DNA from: Anaerolineae bacterium
Lineage (GTDB): Bacteria; Chloroflexota; Anaerolineae; Aggregatilineales; J027
Direction: 5' to 3'
Length of the DNA: 64,000 bases
Assembly: GCA_019913005.1 (NCBI GenBank)
Contig: JAIOHL010000252.1
Location: 1-64,000 of the forward strand
The number at the start of each line of letters is the position of its first letter. Positions within the stretch are counted from its first letter, which is position 1. The notes under the pieces were generated by a model. That model did not search any database. It saw only the letters and a program-made list of their open reading frames with translations, and was not told the DNA's origin. The position numbers and the translations under genes are program-made. Positions 27,957 through 38,555 of this stretch are shown in pieces.

Positions 27957-30900
27957 TTATTCCAAATCATCATCACCCAATTTTTGGCGGGCTTCGGCAC
28001 GTTTGCGGCGCGAGGCTTCATGCGACGCATCCACCTCTAAAGCACGATTAAAGGCTTTGATGGCATCACGATAGCGGCCTTGCGTCATGACCATTTCCCC
28101 CAAATCGTGCCAGAACCATGCGTCATTCGGGGTGACGGAGGTTGCCATTTCATAACATTCGAGGGCGCGGGCCGTGTCTTCGAGTGCCGCAAACGCCGCC
28201 CCCATACCATTCCACGCCCAGCCATAATTGGGGGCAAGTTCAACTGCCTTTTGGTAGGTTTCAATCGCTTCCTCAAAGCGGTCTAGTCGGCGCAAAATCT
28301 GCCCACGTCTGGCCCATGCCGATTCATTCTTGGCGTCAAGTTTTAGGGCCTCATCCACGACGTGCAGGGCCTGTTCACTGCGCCCTAAGTTGAGCAGCGG
28401 GTGAACCTGATTAATCCAATACCACACGCTGTTGGGTTCTTCTTGAGCAGCCCGTTCATAGCTGGCAAGGGCTTCTTCCAATCGTGCCATGCTCTCTAAG
28501 GCAAGGCCACGCCCGTTCCATGCCCATCCGTAATTATTATCAATGGCAAGGGCTTGGTCATAGGCTTGCACGGCATCCTTAAAACGTCCTAACCGCCGCA
28601 AAATTTGACCCCGCTTGGCCCAGCTTTCGACATGATTGGGGTTGATTTCAATGGCTCTGGTGAGGGGTTCGAGCGCCTCGACATAACGGCCCAATGCCAG
28701 ATATTCATCGGCTTGGTTATACCAGAACCAGATGTCATCGGGCAGAATTTCCGCTGCTTTTTGGAAACATTGCAGGGCTTCATGGTGACGATTGAGGGCA
28801 CTTAGCGCCAAGCCACGTCCGTTTAAGGCCCATCCGTAATCCGGGGCCAATTCAACCGCACGGGTATAGGAGGCAAGGGCTTCTTCCAAGCGATTGAGCC
28901 GTCGCAGTACCTGACCATGTTTGCCCCATGCACGATAAAAACGCGGGTCGGCTTGGAGGGAGCGACTGAGCGGGGTGAGGGCTTCATTAAACTGATTGAG
29001 GCGTACCAGCACATCGGCTTGGTTATACCAGTAGAGTGCATTTTCTGGCTCATTCATGGCGGCGCGTTTATAGGCGTCAAGGGCTTCCTGTAATCTACCG
29101 GTGCTTTCAAAGGCCACACCTTTTTCGTTCCATGCCCACGCATAGACCGGGTCGAGTTTGAGGGCGCGATCCAGATAAACAAGGGCGGTTTTGTCGTCGC
29201 CTAGCCGTCGGTGGGCATTGCCAAGCCTTGCCCATGAACGGGCGTGCTGGGGGTTGACCTTGACGGCCCGCTCCAAAACGGTAATTGCTTCTTGGAAACG
29301 CTCTTGCAGTACCAACAAATTGCCCTGATTGTACCAGTGCCATACGTCGTCGGGGTATAGTTCGGCAGCTTGGCGATAGGCTTGTTGGGCTTCATCAAAA
29401 CGCCGCAACCGTTCCAACACAATGCCTTTACCGTTAATGGCCCATGCGTAGGTTGGGTTTAATTCAATGGCGCGGTCATAGGCTTTGAGGCTGTCTTCAT
29501 AGCGTTCGAGATAGCGATACACCTGTGCCAATTTTGCCCAGCTATAAGAGTGATCGGCCTGCACTTTGATGGCTTGTTGGGCCACCTCCATCGCATCTTT
29601 ATAGCGACCCAAATCCACCAACGTCTCGGCTTGGTTATACCAGTGCCATACATCGTCGGGTTGATAGACGGCGGCCTGCTGGAAGGCTTCAAAGGCTTCG
29701 TCCAAACGTCCCAGTGCTTTGAGACACAATCCTTTGCCATTCCATGCCCATGCGAAATTGGGAGTGAGTTCAAGTGCCCGATTGTAGGCGTTTAGCCCCT
29801 GCAAATATTGCCCCTGTGCCCGCAGGACTTGACCGCGTTTGGCCCATGAGGATTCATGTAGGGGGTCAATATTGAGGGCGTTATCCAACCGATTGAGGGC
29901 GTCCTGCCAGCGACCTAATGTAAATAATACGATGGCTTGGTTGTACCAAACATGCACATCGCCGGGTTTGATTTCCGCCGCTGTTTCATGAGACGCCAAC
30001 GCCCGCTCCAATTGACCTAGACGCTCCAAAATTTGGCCTTTAACCATCCACGCCCAACCGAAACGTGGGTTAATGTCGAGGGCGCGATTGACTGCTTCGA
30101 GGGCCTCTTCATTACGATTGGCGATACGGAGAGCACGGGCTTTGCGTGACCATGTATGCGGACTGTTGGAATCGAGGGCAAGGGCGCGGTCATAGGTCGC
30201 CAGTGCCTCGTTTAAATAGCCCAATTCGGTCAGGCTGTAGGCTTTGTCCAACAAATCATTGACCTCAAGGACCGGGCCACTGATTTCGATTTCCGGCGGT
30301 TTGCCCGTAATCTGTTCAACCAAGCGGGCTAGGGAATTCGCTAGCTCGCCCCATGTCTGAGGACGATTATCGGGCGATTTTTCCAGACAACTCATCAAAA
30401 GCGCCTGCACGGAACGGGGTATCACAAAGGGCAGGTCGTCAGGCAGCTTGGGTTTTTGCTGGTTATGTGCGCGTGCCCATTCCGGGAAGGAGGCCGCCGT
30501 AAAAACGGTCTGGCGGGCCAGCATTTCATATAACACGCACCCGAAGGCATAGATGTCTGAGCGCAAATCTAGCTCAACCGAACGGCATTGTTCGGGCGAC
30601 ATATACGGGGCTGTACCGACCACTGCGCCGACCCGTGTCAGGCGTTGGTGTTCGTCAGGGGCATCGGAGTTATCGTCAGGGAGGTCATCAAAGTCGAGCG
30701 AGCGCACCAAACCAAAATCGGTGACTTTGGCAATCATGTCGTGATGCACCAGAATGTTGCCCGGTTTCAAATCCCGATGCACCATATCCGGCATTTTTTG
30801 GGTAGCGTGCCGCATCCCCAAAGCAATTTGCAAGCCAAACGTGATTGCGGTTTCCAGATCAAGGCGGTTATGGTCAATCCATGAGCGCAAATCTGGCCCC

Positions 30901-32042
30901 AAGCCCTCTGGCCCGGAAATATGCTCCAAGATGATATAGGGACGGCCATTCCATTTTTGGACTTTAAGCGCCTGCACGATATGACGGTGTTTTTCCAGCC
31001 GAATCCACGTGAGGGCCTCGTGGGTAAAGCGCGTCACAGCCCGTTCATTGTTCAAAAACTTGCTTTGGAAGGTTTTAATCGCCACCGGGATGCGGTCTTT
31101 GGCGTCGTAACACAAATAGACACTGCCCATCCCGCCGGAAAATTTTTGCTTGACTTCAAAGCGTTCGGCGATGCGCCCATTATTCACAAAGTCGTCGCGT
31201 TCATCCGGTTTCTGGCGCACGATAATGGGCGGGGCTTCCATAGATTGATGGGCATCGGAAGGCTCAATATCTATGCTGACCGACTCACCAGAACGGGTTT
31301 CATCAGGAGGCAGATGCACCTGCATGTTGCTCAACATGGACAAGTCTGGCTCGTCAAGATTACCCTGCGTCTCTACCTCGAATTTATCTTTTTTGCCCTG
31401 TGGGGGACGAGGAGCAAATGGGCTAGGCCGAATCTCCGATTCAAAGGATTCGCCAAGCGCATCTTGGGTCAAACCCAAGCGTAAATCCGGACTGGGGGTC
31501 GTGTCGGGTGCGGGGGTCGGGTTTTTAGCGGTAGGAGGATTGACATACCACACCAACAGGCGTTCGAGTTCGGCGGGGGTAAAGACCGTACTGCCGCCGG
31601 GGACGTCTTCTGCCGCTGCCCACAACGCCGTCGCAATATTGCGCTGGGTAGGCAGGTTGCGAGCTACCCGCATGAGCCATTGTAGGTAGCGGCTAAGGGA
31701 TTCCCCAATGGCGGGATTGGTGGCCTCGAGCGTCAATGCTTTGCGATAGGCTTGGATGGTCTTGCCGACATAAAAAATCATCAACTGGGGGTCACTGCCA
31801 TTGCCAACCTTTTGGAGTGACAGCCGCGCACACACATCGGCCAATTCCATATAGTCGCCGACGTAGGGCAGATCGCGCCGCAAAATCAACCGCCCCAATT
31901 CGCGTACATCGGGGTTGGGGTCGGTGGCAAAGAGATCGGTGTAATCGGCATCGCGCCGTCGTCGCAGCAGACGAGAAGATTCCTCGTCGGGTAAAGTCAG
32001 CCGCTTGTATCCATTTTGTGGAACAGAGGGTAGCTCAATCAT
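27957..32042 (-). CDS. Ser/Thr protein kinase fused to about 22 TPR repeats
   Basis: 1361 aa. An alpha-helical N-terminus and a low-complexity linker (1-290) precede a Hanks-type kinase domain at about 295-575: glycine loop FSGGMGSV, Lys323, HRD at 422-424, DFG at 442-444 and APYMSPEQ. All catalytic residues are present. Residues about 600-1350 are TPRs arranged in a higher-order repeat of three TPRs (102 residues), each unit beginning W-Y-N-Q, then S-W-A-K-R-G-Q, then W-A-W-N-G-K-G. There is no transmembrane helix, so it is cytoplasmic. It is 14 bp upstream of the FHA gene and 9 bp downstream of the ClpC-like gene. Probably a scaffolded kinase whose TPRs recruit clients. Confidence 0.9.
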   Translation of the reverse strand: MIELPSVPQNGYKRLTLPDEESSRLLRRRRDADYTDLFATDPNPDVRELGRLILRRDLPYVGDYMELADVCARLSLQKVGNGSDPQLMIFYVGKTIQAYRKALTLEATNPAIGESLSRYLQWLMRVARNLPTQRNIATALWAAAEDVPGGSTVFTPAELERLLVWYVNPPTAKNPTPAPDTTPSPDLRLGLTQDALGESFESEIRPSPFAPRPPQGKKDKFEVETQGNLDEPDLSMLSNMQVHLPPDETRSGESVSIDIEPSDAHQSMEAPPIIVRQKPDERDDFVNNGRIAERFEVKQKFSGGMGSVYLCYDAKDRIPVAIKTFQSKFLNNERAVTRFTHEALTWIRLEKHRHIVQALKVQKWNGRPYIILEHISGPEGLGPDLRSWIDHNRLDLETAITFGLQIALGMRHATQKMPDMVHRDLKPGNILVHHDMIAKVTDFGLVRSLDFDDLPDDNSDAPDEHQRLTRVGAVVGTAPYMSPEQCRSVELDLRSDIYAFGCVLYEMLARQTVFTAASFPEWARAHNQQKPKLPDDLPFVIPRSVQALLMSCLEKSPDNRPQTWGELANSLARLVEQITGKPPEIEISGPVLEVNDLLDKAYSLTELGYLNEALATYDRALALDSNSPHTWSRKARALRIANRNEEALEAVNRALDINPRFGWAWMVKGQILERLGQLERALASHETAAEIKPGDVHVWYNQAIVLFTLGRWQDALNRLDNALNIDPLHESSWAKRGQVLRAQGQYLQGLNAYNRALELTPNFAWAWNGKGLCLKALGRLDEAFEAFQQAAVYQPDDVWHWYNQAETLVDLGRYKDAMEVAQQAIKVQADHSYSWAKLAQVYRYLERYEDSLKAYDRAIELNPTYAWAINGKGIVLERLRRFDEAQQAYRQAAELYPDDVWHWYNQGNLLVLQERFQEAITVLERAVKVNPQHARSWARLGNAHRRLGDDKTALVYLDRALKLDPVYAWAWNEKGVAFESTGRLQEALDAYKRAAMNEPENALYWYNQADVLVRLNQFNEALTPLSRSLQADPRFYRAWGKHGQVLRRLNRLEEALASYTRAVELAPDYGWALNGRGLALSALNRHHEALQCFQKAAEILPDDIWFWYNQADEYLALGRYVEALEPLTRAIEINPNHVESWAKRGQILRRLGRFKDAVQAYDQALAIDNNYGWAWNGRGLALESMARLEEALASYERAAQEEPNSVWYWINQVHPLLNLGRSEQALHVVDEALKLDAKNESAWARRGQILRRLDRFEEAIETYQKAVELAPNYGWAWNGMGAAFAALEDTARALECYEMATSVTPNDAWFWHDLGEMVMTQGRYRDAIKAFNRALEVDASHEASRRKRAEARQKLGDDDLE

Positions 32043-32051
32043 AGGCCGTCA

Positions 32052-34421
32052 TTAATCTTTGGCAGCAGGTTCCGCCCGACTGATATGTTCCAATTTTATG
32101 CTGTCCCCTTTTGCCGTCACCAGTATTTTGTCTCCCGGCATATAGGTGTTTTCGATCAGGGCAGAAGAGAGGGGGCGGGTTAGGAGACGTTCGATAGCGC
32201 GACGCAGCGGGCGGGCACCATTCGCCGGACTATACCCCTCATTCACAATCAGTTCACGCACCGTGCTGTCGAGTTCCAACGTGATTTCCTGTGCGTCCAT
32301 GCGTTCCATGACCTCCGCCAATTGAAGATCAAGGATTTCATTCAAGGTATCTCGATCTAAGGGGTTAAAAACAATGACCTCGTCGAGCCGATTCAGGAAT
32401 TCTGGTCGGAAGAATTTTTTGAGATGAAAGCTGTAATCAGGCAAACCATCGGCCTTATTGATAAAGCCGATGCCTTTGCCCACATCCCCCGTGCCAATGT
32501 TGCTGGTCATAATCCAGAGGGCATGACGCGCATCTACCGTCGCACCTAGCGAATCGGTCAGGCGGCCTTCATCAAACACCTGTAGGAAAACGTCAAAGAC
32601 CTGTGGGGCGGCTTTTTCGACCTCATCCAGCAGCACGACAGAATAGGGTTTGCGGCGCAGGGCCTCGGTCAATTGACCACCACGCTCCGTACCTTTATAG
32701 CCGGGGGGCGCACCAATCAGGCGGGAGACGGTGTGTTCATCATGAAATTCCGACATATCGAGCCGGATCATGGATTTTTCGTTGCCAAATAGGAAATCGG
32801 CTAGGGCGCGGGCCAATTCTGTTTTTCCGACGCCGCTTGGCCCGACAAATAGAAAGACACCAACAGGCCGACGTGGATCACTCAGGCCAGCGCGGTGAGT
32901 CTTGATGGCATCCGATACCACCTTAATGGCATAGGTTTGCCCACGAACCCGTTTGGCGAGGGTTTCATGGAGGTGTGAGAATTTTTCACGCTCAGTTGCA
33001 CCTAGCTCCACAACCGGGATACCTGTCCACTCGCTGAGGACTTCGTGAATGGTATACCACGTGACTTCAAGGGGTGTGCCCGGTTCCACATCCGGGGATT
33101 GTGTCTGGATGACCATACGAGCGCAGGCTTCATCCAACAAATCAAGGGCTTTGTCGGGCAGTCGTCGGTCGGTGAGATATTTCGCGGAAAGTTTCACGGC
33201 CTGTTCACGGGCTTCCGGCAGAATTGTGACATGGTGGTGTTCTTCGTAACGTTTATAGACATTTTCAATGATGATGAGCGTATCTTCGATGGTGGGTTCG
33301 CCAATATCAATGGTGCGGAAACGGCGATCAAGAGCGGGGTCTTTGGCGATGGCTTTACGATATTCCTCAAAGGTGGTCGCCCCGATGCAGGAGATGTCGC
33401 CGCGTGCCAAAGCGGGTTTGAGGATGTTGGCAGCATCCAAATTGCTGTCAATGGTGTCGCCTGCGCCGACAATGGTGTGAATTTCATCAATAAACAAAAT
33501 GACATCTCTGGAACTGCGGGCCTCTTCGACAATGCCCCCCAACCGTTCCTCAAATTGACCACGCAGACTCGTACCCGCCACCAACATGCCGACTTCGATT
33601 TGCACGATGCGTTTATTTTTGAGTGGGCCGGGGGCGGTATCGTTGGCGATTTGCCATGCCAACCCTTCAATGATGGCGGTTTTCCCAACGCCAGCATCCC
33701 CCACCAACAGCGGATTATTTTTCTTGCTGCGGGTCAAGGTACGGGCGACGGCGCGGATTTCGGTATCACGCCCGACGGCTGGCCCCAATTTGCCGAGACG
33801 GGCTTGTTCGGTCAGGTCGCGGCCATATTTGTCCAATAATGGAGTGGGCATGGCGCGGCCCGGCACCCGTTCATTATCCGGTTCCATCAAATCACCAAAA
33901 TCCCGATGATCCATCAGGTCGCCAAATAGGTCTTTTTCGTTGCTGGAATCGTCCGATTTACCTTCAATATCCAAAAAGCGCATCAAATATTCAACCCAGC
34001 GCTGAATCGCTACGCCCATTTGTTTGAGTTTGCGAATCGGCACGCCTTCGCCCTCTTGCAGCATCGCCAGCAAGACGTGTTCTTCTTCGACCAGAATACT
34101 GCCCACATCATCAGCCAGATAGATGCTTTCGGCCAGTATATGACGGGCGCGGGGGGTCAAGATGGGGACACGGGTCTCCTCATCATCACCGCCGCCGACT
34201 TCTTTGCGAATCGAATTGCGGACTTCACGGGGGTCAAGGCCGCTTTCGGTCAAGATCAAGTTGGTAATACCGCTGGGGTTGCGGGTTAGGGCGTTGAAGA
34301 TGTGCTCGGTCCCAATATATCCATGCTTCAGACGAGTGGCTTCTTCCTGCGCTTTTTGCAGTAGCTCACCGCATCGCTGGCGGATTTCCATTTCGCTCAT
34401 ATCGTGGGATGAATCTCGCAT
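32052..34421 (-). CDS. ClpC-like AAA+ unfoldase
   Basis: About 789 aa from the ATG at 34421 ([15 protein letters not shown]), supported by GAGG five bases upstream; the in-frame ATG at 34400 lacks such a site. A double Clp_N domain ([25 protein letters not shown]) is followed by two AAA+ modules: Walker A GDAGVGKT and GPSGVGKT, Walker B FIDEIH and LLDEVE. The second module carries GIGF where the ClpP-binding IGF/LGF loop lies in ClpA and ClpC, so it should feed ClpP. There is no ClpB-type long M-domain. It heads the operon with the kinase and FHA genes, which suggests phosphorylation-linked proteolysis or remodelling. Confidence 0.88.
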   Translation of the reverse strand: MRDSSHDMSEMEIRQRCGELLQKAQEEATRLKHGYIGTEHIFNALTRNPSGITNLILTESGLDPREVRNSIRKEVGGGDDEETRVPILTPRARHILAESIYLADDVGSILVEEEHVLLAMLQEGEGVPIRKLKQMGVAIQRWVEYLMRFLDIEGKSDDSSNEKDLFGDLMDHRDFGDLMEPDNERVPGRAMPTPLLDKYGRDLTEQARLGKLGPAVGRDTEIRAVARTLTRSKKNNPLLVGDAGVGKTAIIEGLAWQIANDTAPGPLKNKRIVQIEVGMLVAGTSLRGQFEERLGGIVEEARSSRDVILFIDEIHTIVGAGDTIDSNLDAANILKPALARGDISCIGATTFEEYRKAIAKDPALDRRFRTIDIGEPTIEDTLIIIENVYKRYEEHHHVTILPEAREQAVKLSAKYLTDRRLPDKALDLLDEACARMVIQTQSPDVEPGTPLEVTWYTIHEVLSEWTGIPVVELGATEREKFSHLHETLAKRVRGQTYAIKVVSDAIKTHRAGLSDPRRPVGVFLFVGPSGVGKTELARALADFLFGNEKSMIRLDMSEFHDEHTVSRLIGAPPGYKGTERGGQLTEALRRKPYSVVLLDEVEKAAPQVFDVFLQVFDEGRLTDSLGATVDARHALWIMTSNIGTGDVGKGIGFINKADGLPDYSFHLKKFFRPEFLNRLDEVIVFNPLDRDTLNEILDLQLAEVMERMDAQEITLELDSTVRELIVNEGYSPANGARPLRRAIERLLTRPLSSALIENTYMPGDKILVTAKGDSIKLEHISRAEPAAKD

Positions 34422-34584
34422 GACGGCCTCATAAGTCCTCAGCCAAAACGGTTGGATGAACCCATTATAGCGATTTTTGCCAAGTATCCTAGACACCGAT
34501 TTCGCTTTTGGTACGTAAATTGTGATGGATGACCGATACACCTCATTTCTCTAGCACCCTATAATTGGGAGGTGGGAGGAACGA

Positions 34585-36054
34585 ATGCTAGACGAACTGA
34601 AGTACCGATCTTGGTCTCAATGGGGTTCGATACATTACCCCCTTAAGGCCCTGATTCGTTTTGAGCAAGCGATCAATTCACTACAAGGCGTCCGCAAAAT
34701 TTTTTGGATGACCTCCTTTCTACTCGTGGTACTAGCTCTGCACAGCTATGGCGCGTATCAACATCTGCATGAACGCAATATCGGTGAGCGTAACACGGGG
34801 TATCAGAAAAACGACCAAGAAGATTACATGCTCTACGCCAAAGCCCTCTATTTCTCGAATTATCAGTATGTGGGGGATGGCAACCGGATGCCCCTGTATC
34901 CCGCCCTCCAATCGCTGCATTACAGCCCAACGATCTCGATGGAAGATTATTTTGTGCAGGGCAAGTATCTGAACGTGGGTCTATCCATCCTCCTGTTGAT
35001 TGGCCTATTTGGGATTTTCCTGCACTATTTCTCACCCCTTGCCGCTATGAATTTAATGCTGGTCACAACTTTTCAACTGTATATGTTTCGAGCGGCCTAT
35101 TTTCAAGCCGAGTTGCTTTATTACACACTCAGTTTTGGGGCGTTTGTGTTGATGCTGCGGTTGCTGCGACAGGCTGAATGGAAATTTGCCATTTTGACAG
35201 GGGGCATGGCGGGATTAGCCCATTTAACGAAAGCCTCCTTTTTACCGGCCTTGTTCGCGTTCGGGTTCGTGATAGGCCTCAAAATGGTCTTGACGGTGCG
35301 ACGGGAAAAACGATGGAAGCCATTGCTAAGTAATGCCCTTTCGCTGGGATTGGTGTTGGGGGTGTTTTTGCTAGTGCTATATCCCTATATCAGCCGGGTG
35401 AAGGACACCTTTGGACATTATTTTTATAACGTCAACACGACCTTCTACATCTGGTATGACAACAAGGCGGAGGTCGAAGCGCCGACCAGTACCAAAGCTC
35501 ATGGTGATAGTGTAGGGTGGCCCGATTTGCCGGATGATGAACTACCGAGTTTACAGAAATATCTGCACGAAACCTCGCCCCGCGAATTTTGGGAGCGGAT
35601 GGTGTTTGGGGCGAGATTATCCTTTCGCCGCCATATCCTGCCCGGTTCATATGGCTACTCACCGTATATTGTGGGGTATCCGTTGATCGTACTGCTATTG
35701 GCGCTGATGGCCTATTTTGATAAGTCACGGCGGGTCGAGTTCATGCGGCTTATAGGGGAGCATCGTTATCTATTGCTGTATGTGGCGCTTTATCTGGTAG
35801 GCTATAGCTTGCTGTATCTGTTTTATATGCAAATCAGCGGAGGGCAGCGATTTATGCTGGCGCTGTTCCTGCCCCTGATGTTTTCCGCGACGATGGCAAT
35901 GAATTTGCCCCTTTCTCAAACGCTGTATGTCAACATGGGCGGGGAGGGGGTGCGTTGGGTTTCGCTGGCAAACGTGATCCTCTTTTTCACGTTAATCGTC
36001 CATGCCCTTTATAATGTGCTGTGGGTGGTGGATGATTTTTATGCGGGGGACTAA
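34585..36054 (+). CDS. Polytopic membrane protein, glycosyltransferase-C-like
   Basis: 489 aa with about 9-10 membrane helices. A first helix at about 40-55 is followed by an outside loop with KNDQEDYMLYA, acidic like the DE/DD motif of GT-C enzymes. The overall layout resembles polyprenol-phosphate-sugar mannosyl/arabinosyltransferases, but similarity is weak and I do not name a substrate. It diverges from the ClpC-like gene; the ATG follows GGTGGGAGGAACGA, a good ribosome site. Confidence 0.7.
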   Translation: MLDELKYRSWSQWGSIHYPLKALIRFEQAINSLQGVRKIFWMTSFLLVVLALHSYGAYQHLHERNIGERNTGYQKNDQEDYMLYAKALYFSNYQYVGDGNRMPLYPALQSLHYSPTISMEDYFVQGKYLNVGLSILLLIGLFGIFLHYFSPLAAMNLMLVTTFQLYMFRAAYFQAELLYYTLSFGAFVLMLRLLRQAEWKFAILTGGMAGLAHLTKASFLPALFAFGFVIGLKMVLTVRREKRWKPLLSNALSLGLVLGVFLLVLYPYISRVKDTFGHYFYNVNTTFYIWYDNKAEVEAPTSTKAHGDSVGWPDLPDDELPSLQKYLHETSPREFWERMVFGARLSFRRHILPGSYGYSPYIVGYPLIVLLLALMAYFDKSRRVEFMRLIGEHRYLLLYVALYLVGYSLLYLFYMQISGGQRFMLALFLPLMFSATMAMNLPLSQTLYVNMGGEGVRWVSLANVILFFTLIVHALYNVLWVVDDFYAGD

Positions 36055-36161
36055 GGGGCTATTATGGTTATGCGATGGGGTGGGGTATACTTGAAACGAT
36101 TTTTCAACCATCAGAACACCCTTCTGAATGCCAATTTAAAAAAACAAAGAGTTGAGTGATT

Positions 36162-38141
36162 ATGGTTCTGCCTGACCCCCTGATAGGTCGAAAATTAGGC
36201 GATTACAAGATTGTTGCTTTATTGGGCAAAGGTGGCATGGCCCGTGTCTACAAAGGTTTTGATGAAGCCCTGCAACGCTATGCCGCTGTAAAAGTCATCA
36301 CCGGTGAATTTGCCACCGCCGATGAAGCTGAGTATACGGCACGCTTTCAACGCGAAGCCCGTGCTATTGCCCGCCTGCATCATCCCAATATCGTCAGCAT
36401 CTACCAATTTGGTCAGGTAGAAGGCATGTATTACATGGCGATGGTCTTTTTGGATGGCAAAGACCTGCGCGTTATGTTAAAAGAAGCGGCCACACGCGGC
36501 GAACGCATCCCGCCCCTCATCATCCTCAAAATGGCACGTGAAATTTGCAGTGCCCTAGATTACGCCCATACGCAGGGGGTCATTCACCGCGACATCAAGC
36601 CCTCCAATATCATGATGACCACTAATGGGGCCGTGCTGACCGATTTTGGCTTGGCGCTCACCACGATGGAAGGCACATTGGGGGATACCTTTGGGAGTGC
36701 GCATTATATCGCCCCTGAACAAGCGGTATCTTCGGCGAGGGCAGTTCCCCAAAGCGACCTCTATTCATTTGGCGTGGTGCTATATGAAGCCTTGACGGGC
36801 AAAGTGCCGTTTGATGATCCGTCCGCGATGACGGTGGCGCTTAAACATCTCAATGAAGAACCACCACCACCCACTTTTTATAATCCGGACTTGCCGTCCG
36901 AGGTTGAAAAAGTGCTGTTGATGGCGCTGCACAAAGACCCCCGTCAGCGTTATGCCACCTGCCATGATTTATATCTGGCATTAGACGTGGCATTGAAACG
37001 CACCGAGGATGAAGATACGGTTGAAATCTCGACCAATTCAGGGCCAAAGAAATCTGCCGCCCAGCCTCACTCGCCTGCCGCGCTGGAAGCCTATTTGAAA
37101 ACGCTGCGGCATGAGCCACCCAAGCCGACCACACAGGGCGTACAAACAGTAGGAGATGTGTCATCGAATGTTGCCACCCAGCCACCGCCTGTCTCGCGTC
37201 AATCAGCATTTAGCAATGAAGCCAAGACTCTCAAAAATGAAATTGTGCTACCGCCGTATCGCACTGTCCTGCCGCCAATGGAAGAAAAACGGGGCAATCG
37301 CTGGCTGTGGTTGGCGGGTATGATTCCGATTTTGCTGCTGCTGGTTGGGATTGTGGTGGTTGTGGTGATACTGGGGCAAGACAACGACGATAAACAAGAC
37401 GACCCGACCAAGCAGGCCGCCGCCGATCTCACGGATAGCCCATCGGCATCGCAAGCGCCAACCGGGTCGCCGACCCAAGATAGTGCTTTGTTGACGCTCA
37501 CGGCGGTTTTTCAAAGCAACCAGACCCTGAGTGCCATTACCAGCGCGACGGCAACCCGCACTTTGACGCCGAGCATGACCATCACGCAGGATTCGCAAGC
37601 GGGAGGCGGGTCTGCATCAGCAACGGCTACCCCAACCAGTAGTTCAACGGCTACGGCGACTGCGAGTGCAACTTCGACTCTTACGCCGACCTCTAGCGAG
37701 ACCACCAGCCCGACGCTTACCCCGACACCAACCATTATGCTGTCTGCTACATCTTCTATCCCGCCTGAAATTCGATTAGAGTATTCGGACGACCATTTTG
37801 TTCTCTATAACATCTCCAACCGGGTACAAAATATTGGCAACTTGTTCTTTCAGGGGAGTAATCAAGGCAGATTTGAGGCCTTCGATTGGAATGGGGCGAT
37901 TGAAGCAGCCGGCGGGGATATTTTCAATTTCGCGTCGCAAGGCTGTGTGCAAATTTCGGTTGATCAATTTGTGAGCGGCCCAAGCTGTCGCTACTATAAC
38001 GCCTATATCTGGCGCACAGACAGTGATAGCCACTTTTGGCGAACCATCGGTGGCAACACGACGTTTACTGTACTCCGCAGTAACCAAGCTATCGCGGAAT
38101 GTGAGGTTAGTGCAGGGGTGTGTGAATTTGCCCTGCCCTAA
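36162..38141 (+). CDS. Transmembrane Ser/Thr protein kinase (PknB-like) with outer domain
   Basis: 659 aa from the ATG at 36162; a GTG two codons earlier is possible. The kinase domain is at about 8-275: LLGKGGMARVY, VKVITG Lys, IHRDIKPSN, TDFGLAL and YIAPEQ. A juxtamembrane stretch leads to one transmembrane helix near 385-408 (WLWLAGMIPILLLLVGIVVVVV). An exported Ser/Thr-rich linker and a C-terminal beta domain of about 100 residues follow, with three Cys. There are no PASTA repeats, so its ligand is probably not the classical muropeptide. It could phosphorylate targets read by the FHA protein nearby; that link is inference. Confidence 0.9.
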   Translation: MVLPDPLIGRKLGDYKIVALLGKGGMARVYKGFDEALQRYAAVKVITGEFATADEAEYTARFQREARAIARLHHPNIVSIYQFGQVEGMYYMAMVFLDGKDLRVMLKEAATRGERIPPLIILKMAREICSALDYAHTQGVIHRDIKPSNIMMTTNGAVLTDFGLALTTMEGTLGDTFGSAHYIAPEQAVSSARAVPQSDLYSFGVVLYEALTGKVPFDDPSAMTVALKHLNEEPPPPTFYNPDLPSEVEKVLLMALHKDPRQRYATCHDLYLALDVALKRTEDEDTVEISTNSGPKKSAAQPHSPAALEAYLKTLRHEPPKPTTQGVQTVGDVSSNVATQPPPVSRQSAFSNEAKTLKNEIVLPPYRTVLPPMEEKRGNRWLWLAGMIPILLLLVGIVVVVVILGQDNDDKQDDPTKQAAADLTDSPSASQAPTGSPTQDSALLTLTAVFQSNQTLSAITSATATRTLTPSMTITQDSQAGGGSASATATPTSSSTATATASATSTLTPTSSETTSPTLTPTPTIMLSATSSIPPEIRLEYSDDHFVLYNISNRVQNIGNLFFQGSNQGRFEAFDWNGAIEAAGGDIFNFASQGCVQISVDQFVSGPSCRYYNAYIWRTDSDSHFWRTIGGNTTFTVLRSNQAIAECEVSAGVCEFALP

Positions 38142-38150
38142 TGATTTGCC

Positions 38151-38468
38151 CTATTCGCGGCGGCGCTGACGGGCGGGGGGTGTCGCCAGTGGTTCAACCC
38201 GCGCTTCAGTATAGAAATACTCTTTTTTGAGGCGCTTGCCTTCTTCGATTGGGGTGGCTTGTCCAACTTCGACCAAGCTGATTTTCAAGCCAAGCGCAGG
38301 TAACTCATACGTGGTATGAATTTCACCTGTCATAGCCCCATTGCGCCAAAATTTCAGATTGGCTTTGTTATCCATCTTGCGGATTTCCTTACGCGCTTTG
38401 CGATAGCTTAATCCGGCAAGTTTCTGTGCAATTTTTTGGCGTTCCTCTTCGGTGAACGTCGTGGTCAT
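38151..38468 (-). CDS. Small basic hypothetical protein
   Basis: 105 aa, rich in Lys and Arg, beginning TEEERQKIAQKLAGLSYRKARKEIRK, which is helical, then a beta region. The C-terminus is basic (PPARQRRRE), hinting at nucleic-acid binding. Family not recognised. It converges with the kinase gene (9-bp gap) and diverges from xseA. Confidence 0.65.
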   Translation of the reverse strand: MTTTFTEEERQKIAQKLAGLSYRKARKEIRKMDNKANLKFWRNGAMTGEIHTTYELPALGLKISLVEVGQATPIEEGKRLKKEYFYTEARVEPLATPPARQRRRE

Positions 38469-38555
38469 AATGCCTCTCCAAAAGTCCCGATAATATTGAT
38501 GTGAGTCGGCTCACGATTTTAACACAAAACCCGCCTTCTATCGTACAATCAAACT

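Noticed and set aside
33045-33839. 264-codon open frame on the plus strand inside the ClpC-like gene
   Set aside because: It is an antisense shadow of the AAA module; composition is unusual and there is no ribosome site or family motif.
34422-34541. 40-residue N-terminal extension of the ClpC-like protein
   Set aside because: There is a good ribosome site before the ATG at 34421, and the extension does not resemble Clp N-termini.
26092-38141. Type VI secretion-like cluster (FHA, kinase, ClpV-like ATPase)
   Set aside because: No sheath, Hcp, VgrG, baseplate or TssM-like gene is present, and the unfoldase has a ClpP-loop motif, unlike ClpV.
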